From: CAZMRF01 sp964568735
GTDB taxonomy: Bacteria; Acidobacteriota; Polarisedimenticolia; JACPZX01
Assembly: GCA_964568735.1 (NCBI GenBank)
Contig: CAZMRF010000001.1
Location: 62,001-126,000, forward strand
Reading direction: 5' to 3'
Length of the DNA: 64,000 nucleotides
Part shown: positions 17,284-26,065 of the stretch, piece after piece
Layout of the letters: each line of letters starts with the position of its first letter
How positions within the stretch are numbered: the first letter of the stretch is position 1
Program-made: the position numbers and the translations under genes
Notes under the pieces: generated by a model
Seen by the model: only the letters and a program-made list of their open reading frames with translations
Database searches by the model: none
What the model was told of the DNA's origin: nothing

Positions 17284-18323
17284 CGTGCCGCGCTCCTTCC
17301 CGGAGGCCGGTCGAGCCCGGGAGATCGGCCTCCCATCGAGGCCAGCGCGCCGGCCAGGAAGCCAAACCCGTAGGCCAGGTGCAGGGCGAGCGTAGCGACG
17401 GGGACGAGGAGCCAGGCGCCGGGATCCTTCAGCCCCCCGGGCAGGCTGAGAGCGAGGCTGAGGCCCGCATGAACGAGCAGGAGGAGGACGAGCAGACCGG
17501 CGGCCCGGGGAGACACGAGAGCGGCCATCACGAGCGCGAGGAGGGCGACGGCGAAGCCCGACGGGATGAGGTGCCTGGGCCGCACCATGCCCGGGTGCAG
17601 AGCGGCGACACGGATCTTGTAGTAGCCGTACTGGAAGTACTGCCTGAAGAGGGCCCGGATGGACTCACGGGGGCAGTAGCTGGAGCGCATCGAGGGAACG
17701 AGATAGACCCGGCCGCCGCTGGCCCTCACCCGGTAGTTGAACTCGTCGTCCTGGTTCCGCACCAGCCCCTCGTCGAACCAGCCGAACCGGTCGAAGACGT
17801 CGCGGCGGAAGGTGCCCATGTAGGCGCTCTCCGCTTCCTCCTCGGACGCCGCGTAGTGGAAGCGCGATCCCCCGACGCCCATCGGGTTGCTCGTCGCCAT
17901 GGCCACGGCGCGTCCGACGGAGCCGCGCCCCCGCGCGGTCATGTTCCCTCCCACGACGTCGGCGCCCGTCCGGGCGAGAGCGTTCACCGCCTCGCGGACA
18001 TAGTCGGGCTCGACGATCGTGTGCCCGTCGATCCTGACGATGACCTCGCCGGCGCAGGCGCGGATCGCCGCGTTGAGGCCCGTGGGTACGATCCGGCCGG
18101 GGTTGTCGACGATGCGGATCCGGCCATCCCTCGCGGCGAGATCCGAGACCACCCGGCGCGTCGAGTCCTCGGAGAGACCGTCGGCTACGAGCACCTCGAG
18201 GCGCTCTCTCGGGTAGTCCTGGGCGAGCACCGCCTCCAGGCAGGGACCGATGTGCGCGGCCTCGTTGCGAATGGGGAGGACGACGCTCACCATCGGGATC
18301 GACGAGGGCCCGTCACCGCTCAT
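17280..18323 (-). CDS. Glycosyltransferase family 2 with C-terminal membrane segments (ExoA-like)
   Basis: 347 residues from ATG 18323. The GT-A fold starts with VSVVLPIRNEAAHIGPCLEA, carries VADGLSEDSTR and an RIDGH metal/donor motif in place of DXD, and a late catalytic-type stretch WFDEGLVRNQDDEF. Two or three hydrophobic segments at the C-terminus (ALLALVMAAL, AAGLLVLLLLVHAGL, LALHLAYGFGFLAGAL) anchor it. The arrangement resembles succinoglycan ExoA. It overlaps the flanking GT4 genes by 4 bp each, marking a tight cassette for successive sugar additions. Confidence 0.87.
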   Translation of the reverse strand: MSGDGPSSIPMVSVVLPIRNEAAHIGPCLEAVLAQDYPRERLEVLVADGLSEDSTRRVVSDLAARDGRIRIVDNPGRIVPTGLNAAIRACAGEVIVRIDGHTIVEPDYVREAVNALARTGADVVGGNMTARGRGSVGRAVAMATSNPMGVGGSRFHYAASEEEAESAYMGTFRRDVFDRFGWFDEGLVRNQDDEFNYRVRASGGRVYLVPSMRSSYCPRESIRALFRQYFQYGYYKIRVAALHPGMVRPRHLIPSGFAVALLALVMAALVSPRAAGLLVLLLLVHAGLSLALSLPGGLKDPGAWLLVPVATLALHLAYGFGFLAGALASMGGRSPGLDRPPGRSAAR

Positions 18324-19471
18324 GGGGAGGCGGCCCCGCGGGCGCGCCCTGCCGAAGCGCTCGACTGGAGCAGCCGGGCGTAGAGCTCCTGTGTCGTCCC
18401 GACCATCCGCTCGAGCGAGAATCGCTCCCTGACGAGCTGGAGGCCCGCACCACCCATCTTCCGCCCCTTCTCCGGGTCGCCCACGACATCGAGCAGGGCG
18501 CGTGTGTAGGCCTCCGAGTCCCGGATCGGCACCAGGCGACCCGTCAGGCCGTCCTTGACGAGCTGATCCGTCCCGCCCGCCTCCGTGGCAACCACGGGCA
18601 GGCCGCTCGCCATGGCCTCCAGCACGACGTTGGGACAGCCCTCCCGATCGGAACAGAGGGCGAGCACGTCGATGTTGCGCAGCAGCTCGGGGATGTCGCG
18701 CCTGATGCCCAGGAGGCGGAAGGCGGACCCCATCCCCAGCTCGTCGATCCGCTTCTGCACCTCCTCGCGCAACGGCCCGTCTCCGGCGATGAAGAAGCGC
18801 GCCGAGGGGATCTGCTTCACGACGCGCGCCGCGGATTCCACCATGAGCAGGGGGTTCTTCTTCGGCAGGAGGCTCATCACCGCGCCCACGATCCGGATCC
18901 CGTCTTCGGGCCAGAGCTCCCTGCGAACCGGACCGGGGCCGTCGGCGGGCGGGTGGTAGACGCCGAGATTCACGCCGTTGGGGATCATCGCGAGCCGGTC
19001 GGGGCGGACCTTGATCCTCTCCGCGAGGAATTGCCCGATCCTGGGAGCCTCGTAGATGACGGCATCGGCCGCGTGGGTCGCCCAGCGCTCCATCGCCCTC
19101 CGGATCGGGCCCATCCACACTCCCAGGTTCCCGACGAACTGGACGGTGAGGGGGACGCCGCTCAGGCGCCCCGCCAGCGCGCCGCGCCAGTTCGACGGAA
19201 AGAGATAGGTGTGGAGGATCACGGGGCGGACCTTCCGGATCAGCGTCGCCAGCAAAGCGAGGACCTTCACCTCCGTGCTCCGTGTCTTGTGGAGCACGTG
19301 CACCGGGCAGAGAGCGGCGAACTCCCGCTCGAGCTGTCCGCCCCTCCTGAACGTGACGACTTCGGCGGAATAACGGGATCGGTCGAGCCCTTCGATGAGC
19401 TGGAAGAGCTGCCTCTCGCCGCCGCCGACACCGAGCTGGCCGATGACGTACAGGACTTTCGTCGCGCTCAT
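18320..19471 (-). CDS. Glycosyltransferase family 4
   Basis: 383 residues. Starts VLYVIGQLGVGGGERQLFQL, a GT4 glycine-rich loop. The donor half has VGAVMSLLPKKNPLLM, RFFIAGDGPLREEVQ and a LCSDREGCPNVVLEAMASG segment holding the conserved Glu residues. It probably extends the lipid-linked repeat unit on the cytoplasmic face. ATG 19471 overlaps the O-antigen-polymerase-like gene (ATGA), and its stop overlaps the GT2 gene. Substrates cannot be assigned. Confidence 0.87.
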   Translation of the reverse strand: MSATKVLYVIGQLGVGGGERQLFQLIEGLDRSRYSAEVVTFRRGGQLEREFAALCPVHVLHKTRSTEVKVLALLATLIRKVRPVILHTYLFPSNWRGALAGRLSGVPLTVQFVGNLGVWMGPIRRAMERWATHAADAVIYEAPRIGQFLAERIKVRPDRLAMIPNGVNLGVYHPPADGPGPVRRELWPEDGIRIVGAVMSLLPKKNPLLMVESAARVVKQIPSARFFIAGDGPLREEVQKRIDELGMGSAFRLLGIRRDIPELLRNIDVLALCSDREGCPNVVLEAMASGLPVVATEAGGTDQLVKDGLTGRLVPIRDSEAYTRALLDVVGDPEKGRKMGGAGLQLVRERFSLERMVGTTQELYARLLQSSASAGRARGAASP

Positions 19472-20901
19472 GACACCAGCTCGTAGAGGGGCCTCCCCTC
19501 GCTCGGGGCCTCCACGGGGAGAGCCTCCGGGATGGGCCGTGCCGCCGCGAAGGTCGAGGCCTGGCTCACCACGGCCGCGAGAACCCAGAACTGTCCATTC
19601 ACCTCGACCTGGAAGAAGATGTCGATGCCCAGAGCCCCGATCGCGAGCGCCACCGTATACCCCAGCATCCCCACCCCCAGGGCCCTGATCTCCGGGTCTC
19701 CCCTCACCCGACCCGCCCGGATGCTGTCCCGGCAGAACAGGGCCACAAGGGCGAGCAGGCAGAGGAGAGCCGGGATTCCCGCTTCGGTGACCGTCTTGAG
19801 GTAGATATTATGGCTGGCTTTCCAGCGTACGACCTCCGAGTAGTTGTGGAGATAGAAGGGGAAGACCCCAAAGCCGACGCCCAGAGGGTAGTCCAGCATC
19901 ATCTTGTAGCCGGCTTCCCACACCACCAGCCTTCCCTGCAGGGAAGGATCGAGCCGCATCGCCGCGTGCCCCTGGGCCGCATCCGCCGTGTTCTCGGCGA
20001 TCTCCTCGCTGACCATCGCCAGCAAGGCGGACTCCTGGTCCCCCCGGCCGTCCTTGAATCTCCAGAACTCCTGTTCCTTGGTGATGAGGGTCTCGTCGAG
20101 GCGCCCCTTGACGCTGTCGGGCACCCACAGGCCCCCAAGGGCCAGCGCGACGGAGGCCAGGACGAGCACGCGCTTGTTCACCCAGAGCGTCACGATGGCG
20201 AAGCCGATCAGCGCCGAGAGCCAGGCCCCCCGGCTGAGCGTGCCCACGAGCCCCAGCGTGGAGACGCCGAGCCCCAGGGCCAGCTCCCGCCAGCGTGGAT
20301 TGGGGCGGGGCAGGAGGAGCAGGAGCGCGAGGAGGAGCGCGACCGAGCTGGCCAGGAAGGCCCCCATGTTGTTGGGCTCCGCGAGGTGCCCCGTGACCCG
20401 GCCGGGGTGCAGCACGATCCACTCGAAACAGGCATATCCGGCCTCCACGATGATGCCGGCGACGGTGGCCCGCACGACATCGATCATCTCCTCCCGGCTC
20501 CGGATGAAGTGGCCCACGAGCGCGTAGATCAACAGGCACAGGATGAGCGCGCGGAAGACCATGATGTTGCGGTAGGGATCCCAGAGGCCCGGGTAGAAGT
20601 CGGGCTCGAAGGTCATCACCGTGTTGATGAACGCCGCCGTGAAGAAGATGCTCAGGGCCGTGAGCAGCGGCCAGTGCTTGATCGTCCCGCCCGGCACTCC
20701 CTTCGGCGCCGGATCTCTCGCGCACGAGAAGAGCGCCACGACGAAGAGGATGTTCTGGTAGTTCAGCAGGGGAATCGGAAGGGCTGGAAGCCTCCTCGAC
20801 AGGGGAAGCGAGAAGGCCAGCACCATGAGGGCCCAGCGCCGGCTGCGAAGGGCCATCCCCAGCAAGACCAGCTCGAGGATCCAGTAGGCGTACTCGCTCA
20901 T
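19468..20901 (-). CDS. O-antigen polymerase/ligase-type membrane protein (Wzy/WaaL family)
   Basis: 477 residues with about ten to twelve hydrophobic segments and a large loop around residues 260-370. The loop holds a Wzy_C-like region with PLGVGFGVFPFYLHNY and HNIYLKTVTEAGIPAL, the typical His-containing end of these proteins. In Wza/Wzc-type systems such proteins polymerise lipid-linked repeats at the periplasmic face; ligases of the same family transfer chains to acceptors. Here the Wza and Wzz/kinase genes favour the polymerase role. It lies between WecB and the glycosyltransferases and overlaps both by 4 bp. Confidence 0.82.
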   Translation of the reverse strand: MSEYAYWILELVLLGMALRSRRWALMVLAFSLPLSRRLPALPIPLLNYQNILFVVALFSCARDPAPKGVPGGTIKHWPLLTALSIFFTAAFINTVMTFEPDFYPGLWDPYRNIMVFRALILCLLIYALVGHFIRSREEMIDVVRATVAGIIVEAGYACFEWIVLHPGRVTGHLAEPNNMGAFLASSVALLLALLLLLPRPNPRWRELALGLGVSTLGLVGTLSRGAWLSALIGFAIVTLWVNKRVLVLASVALALGGLWVPDSVKGRLDETLITKEQEFWRFKDGRGDQESALLAMVSEEIAENTADAAQGHAAMRLDPSLQGRLVVWEAGYKMMLDYPLGVGFGVFPFYLHNYSEVVRWKASHNIYLKTVTEAGIPALLCLLALVALFCRDSIRAGRVRGDPEIRALGVGMLGYTVALAIGALGIDIFFQVEVNGQFWVLAAVVSQASTFAAARPIPEALPVEAPSEGRPLYELVS

Positions 20902-22052
20902 GGCCTGCCCGCCCGGCGCGCGCGGGCTCCCCTGGCGGGGGGCGCGTATCTCGCGAGGATCTCGGAGACGATGCGACGGGAGGCCCGGCCGTCACCGTAC
21001 GGATTGGCCCGGCGGGCCATGGCGCGCCAGGCGGCCCGGCTCCGGAGCAGTCGCAGGACCTCCCCCTCGATGACCTTCTCGTCCGTTCCCACGAGCCGTG
21101 AAACCCCTGCCTCGACACCCTCGGGCCGCTCCGTCGTCCGGCGTGCCACGAGGACAGGGACCCCCAGGGAGGGGGCCTCCTCCTGGACTCCGCCCGAGTC
21201 CGTGAGGATCAGGTACGCGCGGCTCATGAGATGCACGAAGGGAATGTAGTCCAGCGGCGGGAGGAGGACGATGCGCTCCCGCGCGGCCAGGAGCCGCCGG
21301 ACGGGCCCGTCCACGTTCGGGTTCCGGTGCAGCGGCAGGATCACGTGGAGGTCCGGGACGGCGGCCACGACCCTGAGGATTGCCCTGCAGATGTTCGCGA
21401 GGGGCTCGTTGAAGTTCTCGCGCCGGTGGGTGGTCACGAGGAGGATCCGCCCTTCCGGAAGGCGCAGGGCAGCCTTCCCCCGCGGCGGGGCCCGGTGCCT
21501 CAGGATCCAGAAGAGAGCATCGATGACGGTGTTCCCGCTCACGAAGATGGTGGCCGGATCGACCCCTTCGCGCAGGAGGTTCTCTCGCGAGAGGCTGGTC
21601 GGCGCGAGGTGGAGCGAGGTGAGCGCGGTGGTCAGGCGCCTGCACATCTCCTCGGGGAATGGGTTGTACCTGTCGCTGGTTCGGAGCCCCGCCTCGACGT
21701 GGGCGACGGGGATCTTGTGGAGGAAGGCGGCCATCGCCGCCGCGAAGGTGGTGGCGGTGTCACCCTGCACCACGACGAGGTCGGGCCGGATCTCGCCGAG
21801 GACGGGATCGAGGCCGGTCAGGATCCGCGCCGTGACCTCGCCGGGGCTCTGCCCCGGCCTCATCACATCGAGGTCGCGCCCGGGCCGGATGCGGAAGGTC
21901 CTGAGCACCTGGTCCAGCATGTCCCGGTGCTGCGCCGTCACGACGACGCTGGTGGAGATCCCGCTGCGGCGCTTCATCTCCATGATGAGCGGAGCCAGCT
22001 TGATGGCCTCGGGGCGCGTGCCGAAGATGGTGGCCACCCTGAGGCGCCTCAC
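20898..22052 (-). CDS. wecB: UDP-N-acetylglucosamine 2-epimerase (non-hydrolysing)
   Basis: 384 residues. Diagnostic motifs are present in order: IFGTRPEAIKLAPL at the N-terminus, VQGDTATTFAAA, HVEAGLRTSDRYNPFPEE, and TDSGGVQEEAPSLGVPVL followed by TERPEGVEAG. The enzyme interconverts UDP-GlcNAc and UDP-ManNAc in the cytoplasm, supplying ManNAc (or, after oxidation, ManNAcA) for surface polysaccharides. GTG 22052 overlaps the preceding stop as GTGA. No ManNAc dehydrogenase is visible in the window, so ManNAc itself may be the residue used. Confidence 0.92.
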   Translation of the reverse strand: MRRLRVATIFGTRPEAIKLAPLIMEMKRRSGISTSVVVTAQHRDMLDQVLRTFRIRPGRDLDVMRPGQSPGEVTARILTGLDPVLGEIRPDLVVVQGDTATTFAAAMAAFLHKIPVAHVEAGLRTSDRYNPFPEEMCRRLTTALTSLHLAPTSLSRENLLREGVDPATIFVSGNTVIDALFWILRHRAPPRGKAALRLPEGRILLVTTHRRENFNEPLANICRAILRVVAAVPDLHVILPLHRNPNVDGPVRRLLAARERIVLLPPLDYIPFVHLMSRAYLILTDSGGVQEEAPSLGVPVLVARRTTERPEGVEAGVSRLVGTDEKVIEGEVLRLLRSRAAWRAMARRANPYGDGRASRRIVSEILARYAPPARGARARRAGRP

Positions 22053-23551
22053 GGGCGCGCCCCGCGCGCACCCTGCCCCGGCTTGCCCGGGTGCTCCGCG
22101 CGCAGCGTGATCAGCGTGACCTCCGGCGGCGCCAGGAAGCGGAAAGGCACCCTCGTCGTTCCGATCCCCCGGCTGATGTAGAGCTGCGAGCCTCCCTGCG
22201 AGAAGAGCCCCGACGCGTAGCCCCTGCCGAGAGTCGTGTCGGTGGTCAGCGCTCCGATGAAGGGAAGCTGGATCTGTCCCCCTTGCGTGTGCCCGGCCAG
22301 GACCAGGGGCCAGCCCATCTCGGCGGCCAGCGGGAAGAGGTCGGGGCTGTGCGAGAGCACGATGGGGAAGCTCCCTCGAGGGATCTGCTCGGCCACGGCC
22401 AGGATGAAGTCGGGGGCGCGGGGCGCCGCCCAGTCCTGCTCATCCGGAGGGCCGGCCCCGAGCGGGAGGGTCCGTCCGCCCTCTTCGAGTACCAGGTTGC
22501 GGAATTCCTTGCGTCCGGGCCCCGCGCCCCACAGGCCCACCGTGCCCGAATCGAGCCTCGTATCCGTGGCATCGAGGCAGTCGATCCTCCAGTCCTCGGG
22601 CTCCTGCTCCGCCGATGGCCAGACGCGCGCCCGAACCCGGGTTCCATCCGGCGCGCTCGCGACCTCCACCTTGAAGGCGTACCACCGCCCGGGCCAGGTC
22701 ACGCCGGCGTAGGCCGACCTTCCTTCGCTGAAGACAGTTCCGTGCGGTGACAGGTGCATTTCCTTTTTCGGGCCGGTCCGGCGAAGGCGATAGAAGGCGT
22801 CCCGGTCCTCCGGCATGTGGCTGTAGAAGGTGACGCCGATTCCGCTTCGATCGGAGCTGAAGAGCATCTCTCCGCTCAGACGGTAGTTCTGGAGCTTCTC
22901 CGCCCCCGGGCTGACCAGGTTCAGGTAGCTTCCCGCCAGGGAGCTCTCGTTCTGGAAGAAGTGCCCCCCTTCCCGGCCGAAAGGAACACCCCGGGCGACG
23001 GAGTGAAGCCCGAGCCCCACGATGGACAGGCTCGTCCCGCCGGCGGAAAGCGTCACCACCTGGTCCCTGAGGTAGACAACCCCGCGGGCGCCCAATGTCT
23101 CGGCCGTCTGGCGGCCGGCCGCGAGGGCGACCCTCTCACCGTGCCCTTCCACGAAGAATGTGCCCAGCCGTGACGGCAAGCCGGCAAGCATCGCCGCCGC
23201 CTCGGCCGTCGCACGCTCCCGCGCAGGCCCCTCGAGGGACTTTGCCACGAGATCACCCGTCATGACCACGAGGTCGGCGCGGGCTTTCTCGCCGATCTCG
23301 GCAACCTGCCGCTCCCTCACGCCGACCCCCGTGCTCTCCAGGTCGGACAGATGGAGGATCTTGAGTCCCTCGAGCCCCTCGGGGAGGCCCGCAAGGACGA
23401 TCTCGACCTCGTCGAAGCGGATCCTGTACGGCTCGACAAGCCCCGCATAGACGATCACCGCTCCCAGCACCGCCACCCCCACGGCGGCCCAGGTGATCGG
23501 GCTGCGGGCTGTCAGTCCTTGCGCGCTGCGATTCGGTTGGTATCCAGCCAA
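22049..23551 (-). CDS. Degenerate YaeI/YkuE-type metallophosphoesterase with inserted jelly-roll-like domain
   Basis: Up to 500 residues, membrane-anchored by residues ~22-38. The outline of the calcineurin-like YaeI/YkuE family is clear (LKILHLSDL, ADLVVMTGDLV, FPIVLSHSPDLFPL, LYISRGIGTTRVPFRF, PPEVTLITL). Several metal ligands are replaced: the D-x-H is D70-L-E72, the GNHD region reads EGHGE (135-139), and GHTH reads GHTQ (420-423). Residues ~195-362 are an insertion resembling a LamG/DUF1080-type sandwich (GRWYAFKVEVASAPDGTRVR). The start is uncertain: the TTG at 23551 overlaps the HTH gene by 40 bp, and GTG 23482 is an alternative. Probably a sensor, sugar-binding or altered-activity protein. 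Confidence 0.7.
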   Translation of the reverse strand: MAGYQPNRSAQGLTARSPITWAAVGVAVLGAVIVYAGLVEPYRIRFDEVEIVLAGLPEGLEGLKILHLSDLESTGVGVRERQVAEIGEKARADLVVMTGDLVAKSLEGPARERATAEAAAMLAGLPSRLGTFFVEGHGERVALAAGRQTAETLGARGVVYLRDQVVTLSAGGTSLSIVGLGLHSVARGVPFGREGGHFFQNESSLAGSYLNLVSPGAEKLQNYRLSGEMLFSSDRSGIGVTFYSHMPEDRDAFYRLRRTGPKKEMHLSPHGTVFSEGRSAYAGVTWPGRWYAFKVEVASAPDGTRVRARVWPSAEQEPEDWRIDCLDATDTRLDSGTVGLWGAGPGRKEFRNLVLEEGGRTLPLGAGPPDEQDWAAPRAPDFILAVAEQIPRGSFPIVLSHSPDLFPLAAEMGWPLVLAGHTQGGQIQLPFIGALTTDTTLGRGYASGLFSQGGSQLYISRGIGTTRVPFRFLAPPEVTLITLRAEHPGKPGQGARGARP

Positions 23552-23727
23552 CGGATCAGCTCGGCCTTCTTGTAGCGCAGCGCCGACGTCCGCCCATCTC
23601 CGATGCGGTACGCCGGCAGGCTGCCGTCCTTGGTGAGCGCCCAGAGCTTGGTCCGGCCGATCTTCAGAAGGCGCTGCGCCTCCCTGCTGGTCAGGATCTC
23701 GTCCTTCTCCAGCTCATGATTAGCCAT
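23512..23727 (-). CDS. Small excisionase/MerR-type helix-turn-helix protein
   Basis: 71 residues from ATG 23727, with GGAGGAG about 10 nt upstream. The single domain reads ILTSREAQRLLKIGRTKLWAL, then YRIGDGRTSALRYKKAELIRWL. This is the winged HTH_17 pattern used by excisionases and small MerR-like regulators. There is no integrase, phage gene or repeat nearby that would make it a recombination factor. Its place between the BY-kinase and phosphoesterase genes suggests a DNA-binding regulator co-transcribed with the exopolysaccharide operon, perhaps acting back on it. Targets are unknown. Confidence 0.75.
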   Translation of the reverse strand: MANHELEKDEILTSREAQRLLKIGRTKLWALTKDGSLPAYRIGDGRTSALRYKKAELIRWLDTNRIAARKD

Positions 23728-23751
23728 CTGGTGTTGCTCCTCCTCCCGTTC

Positions 23752-24537
23752 CTAGGTTCGATCATTCGTCGAGGCGGTGGTCCCCTCTTCCCTGTAGGGG
23801 TAGTAGTAGGCGGCGACCCCCCGCTCCGAGACTGCGTTGAGTACGAAACCGATGAGCTTGTTGCGGTCGATGGCCGCGAGCGTCTCCGAGACCGCGTGCC
23901 GCGGCGTCCGTCCCGCGCGCACGACGACGAGCACTCCGTCGGCGAGCCGCGCCAGCGCGGCGGTGTCCGCGATGGGAAGCACCGGGGGCGCGTCGCAGAC
24001 GATCAGGTCGTAGGTGTCGCGGAGCCTCGAGAAGAGCGTGCGTATCCGCTCGATGGGCATCGGATCGAACCTCCGCCCCAGGCCCGGCGGAAGCGCATAG
24101 ACGTCGAGCGGCACGACCTCGGTCCTCTCGACCGCCGAAGCCAGCGTGGCCGATCCGGTGAGGACCGCCAGGAGACCCCTGCGCGGCGACTTCTCGAAGA
24201 GGGAATGGATCTTCGGGTTGCGAAAGTCGCCGTCCACGAGGGCTACCTGCCGCCCCTCCTCCCGCGCCAGCGTGACCGCGAGGTTGGCGGCCGTGGTGGT
24301 CTTGCCGTCGCCCATCAGGGGGCTCGTGACGACCACGAGCTTCATGCTGCCCGCGAGCGTCTCGTTGAGCGCCTCGATCTTGAGCCCGAGCTTCCGGTAC
24401 TGCTCGCCGGCCAGGCTCGTGTGGTCGTTGAGCGCGGCGAGGACGTCGGAGCTCTTCCAGGCGAGGCGCGCGTCCGCCGCCGATTCGCTCGATGCGTCCC
24501 ATCGTCCCTCCGGCGGCGCCACGCTGGACCTCTTCAC
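23752..24537 (-). CDS. Bacterial tyrosine kinase, CpsD/Wzc ATPase domain
   Basis: 261 residues; GTG start with GGAGG 4 nt upstream. BY-kinase motifs: Walker A SPLMGDGKTT (72-81), Walker A' VALVDGDFR (98-106) and Walker B LIVCDAPP. The C-terminus has a tyrosine cluster YYYPY (244-248), where BY-kinases autophosphorylate. This is the separate cytoplasmic kinase of a two-protein Wzc, partnering the Wzz-like protein encoded 10 bp upstream. Cycling of phosphorylation controls polymer length and export in known systems. Confidence 0.88.
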   Translation of the reverse strand: MKRSSVAPPEGRWDASSESAADARLAWKSSDVLAALNDHTSLAGEQYRKLGLKIEALNETLAGSMKLVVVTSPLMGDGKTTTAANLAVTLAREEGRQVALVDGDFRNPKIHSLFEKSPRRGLLAVLTGSATLASAVERTEVVPLDVYALPPGLGRRFDPMPIERIRTLFSRLRDTYDLIVCDAPPVLPIADTAALARLADGVLVVVRAGRTPRHAVSETLAAIDRNKLIGFVLNAVSERGVAAYYYPYREEGTTASTNDRT

Positions 24538-24547
24538 GGATCCTCCC

Positions 24548-26056
24548 CTACCTGCCCGTCACGAGGAAGAGGAAGAGGAGAAGGCCGATGGCCGCCGCCG
24601 CGATCCCCGAACCGATGAGGAGCCTCACCCTGCGCACGGCCTTGCGCCGGTTCTCCTCGCTCAGGAGAGTCGGTATCGCCGCCAGCACGGGTATGTTGAA
24701 GGCGGCGAGGAGCTCCTGCTCCCGGCGGAAGCGAGGACGGAAGAGGTCGAGCGAAATCGCGGCCGCGGAGCCCAGGATGAGCCCCAGGGCGCTCCCGAAG
24801 GCCATGATCTGGGTGGGGTTCGGCTTGAAGGGAATCGAGGGCGGGATGGCCCTGTCCACGACATTGAACTGCTCGCCGCGCCGCTCCTCCTCGAGCTTGC
24901 CCGCGAGGTCGGCCTCCAGCTTCTTGTTGAGGAGCGACTGGTAGTTGGCCGCGAGGTTCTGGTAGTCCCTGGTGAGGGTGCTCAGGATGGCCTCGTTGCG
25001 CGGAGCGCTCTCGACCCTTTCCTGGTACCGGGCAATGTCCTGGCGGAGCTGCTGCTCCTCCGCGACGTAGCCCTTGATCTCCGCGTCGACGGCCTGAACG
25101 TCGACCCTCAACCGGCCCGCGTAGAGGGAGGTGTTGGAGGCGTTCCCCTGCGCCCCAGCTCCGCCGGCGGGATCGGGCTCCGGCTGGGCCGTCAGCAGCG
25201 CCTCGAGCCGCTCGACCTCCTTCCTCTGCATGGCCACGTCCGGGTGCTTCTCCGTGTACCTATCTTGAAGCTCGAGCATCTTCGCCCGGGCCTGCTCCAG
25301 CTGGAGCTCGAGCTGGCTCACGCTGGTCCCGCCGGCGGGTAGCTCGGCGAGCTGGTTCTCGAGGAGGAGCCTCCTGTCACGAGCCCGGCTCAGCGACTCC
25401 CCTACCGCGCGCAGCCTCTGCTGCAGCGCCTCGAGCGTCCTGAGATTGGCATCCGCCTGCTCGGGCAGCTCTCCCAGGTGCTCGCGCTTGAAGCGCGCGA
25501 TGTTGTCCTCCTCCTCCTGGAGCTGCAGCTTCACTCGCTCCTGCTCGCGTTCCAGGAACTTGCTCGTGCTGTCGGCCTCGCGCTGCCGCGCCGCGGTGTT
25601 CTCCTCGATGACCAGGTCGGCCATCTTGTTCGCGACGATGGCCACCTGCTTCGGGTCGAGGCCCTCGTAGATGATCCTGAAGGAGTTGGTTCCGCGGATG
25701 TCGAGCTTCGTTCGCGCGGCCACCCTTCCGACGAGGAACTCCAGGGGCACCGAATCGATCTCGTCGGGGAAGAGGTTCAGCTCGCGGATCACCCTCTCGA
25801 CCCTGCTCCGGCTCGTGATCTGCTGCTGCAGGGAGCGGAGCCGATCCTCGATGCTCATCGTAACGGTCGGGCGGACATAGGCGACGGGGATCTTCTGGGG
25901 CTCCACGAGGATGAGCGTGCTGGCCCGGTAGACCCTGGGCAGGCGATCCGCTATGACCACGGCTGCCGCCGCGCCCAGGACGAGGCCGGCGATCGGCATC
26001 CACCACCGGCGCTTCAGGCTCGAGAGGAGGCTCGTCAGATTGAGGATGTCTTCCAC
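24548..26056 (-). CDS. Polysaccharide chain-length determinant (Wzz/GumC type, XrtA-system-like)
   Basis: 502 residues. Transmembrane helices at about 18-36 and 478-497 enclose a periplasmic region with long coiled-coil stretches (about 150-290 and 320-410). The Wzz N-terminal motif (YRASTLILVEP, IPVAYVRPTV) and the GNVR-type segment ending PSIPFKPNP before the second helix are typical of GumC/Wzc co-polymerases. The start is GTG 26056 with GAGGTG upstream. It lacks a fused kinase; the kinase is the next gene. Resemblance to the XrtA/exosortase-linked chain-length family is noted, but no exosortase is in the window. Confidence 0.87.
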   Translation of the reverse strand: MEDILNLTSLLSSLKRRWWMPIAGLVLGAAAAVVIADRLPRVYRASTLILVEPQKIPVAYVRPTVTMSIEDRLRSLQQQITSRSRVERVIRELNLFPDEIDSVPLEFLVGRVAARTKLDIRGTNSFRIIYEGLDPKQVAIVANKMADLVIEENTAARQREADSTSKFLEREQERVKLQLQEEEDNIARFKREHLGELPEQADANLRTLEALQQRLRAVGESLSRARDRRLLLENQLAELPAGGTSVSQLELQLEQARAKMLELQDRYTEKHPDVAMQRKEVERLEALLTAQPEPDPAGGAGAQGNASNTSLYAGRLRVDVQAVDAEIKGYVAEEQQLRQDIARYQERVESAPRNEAILSTLTRDYQNLAANYQSLLNKKLEADLAGKLEEERRGEQFNVVDRAIPPSIPFKPNPTQIMAFGSALGLILGSAAAISLDLFRPRFRREQELLAAFNIPVLAAIPTLLSEENRRKAVRRVRLLIGSGIAAAAIGLLLFLFLVTGR

Positions 26057-26065
26057 GCCATCACC

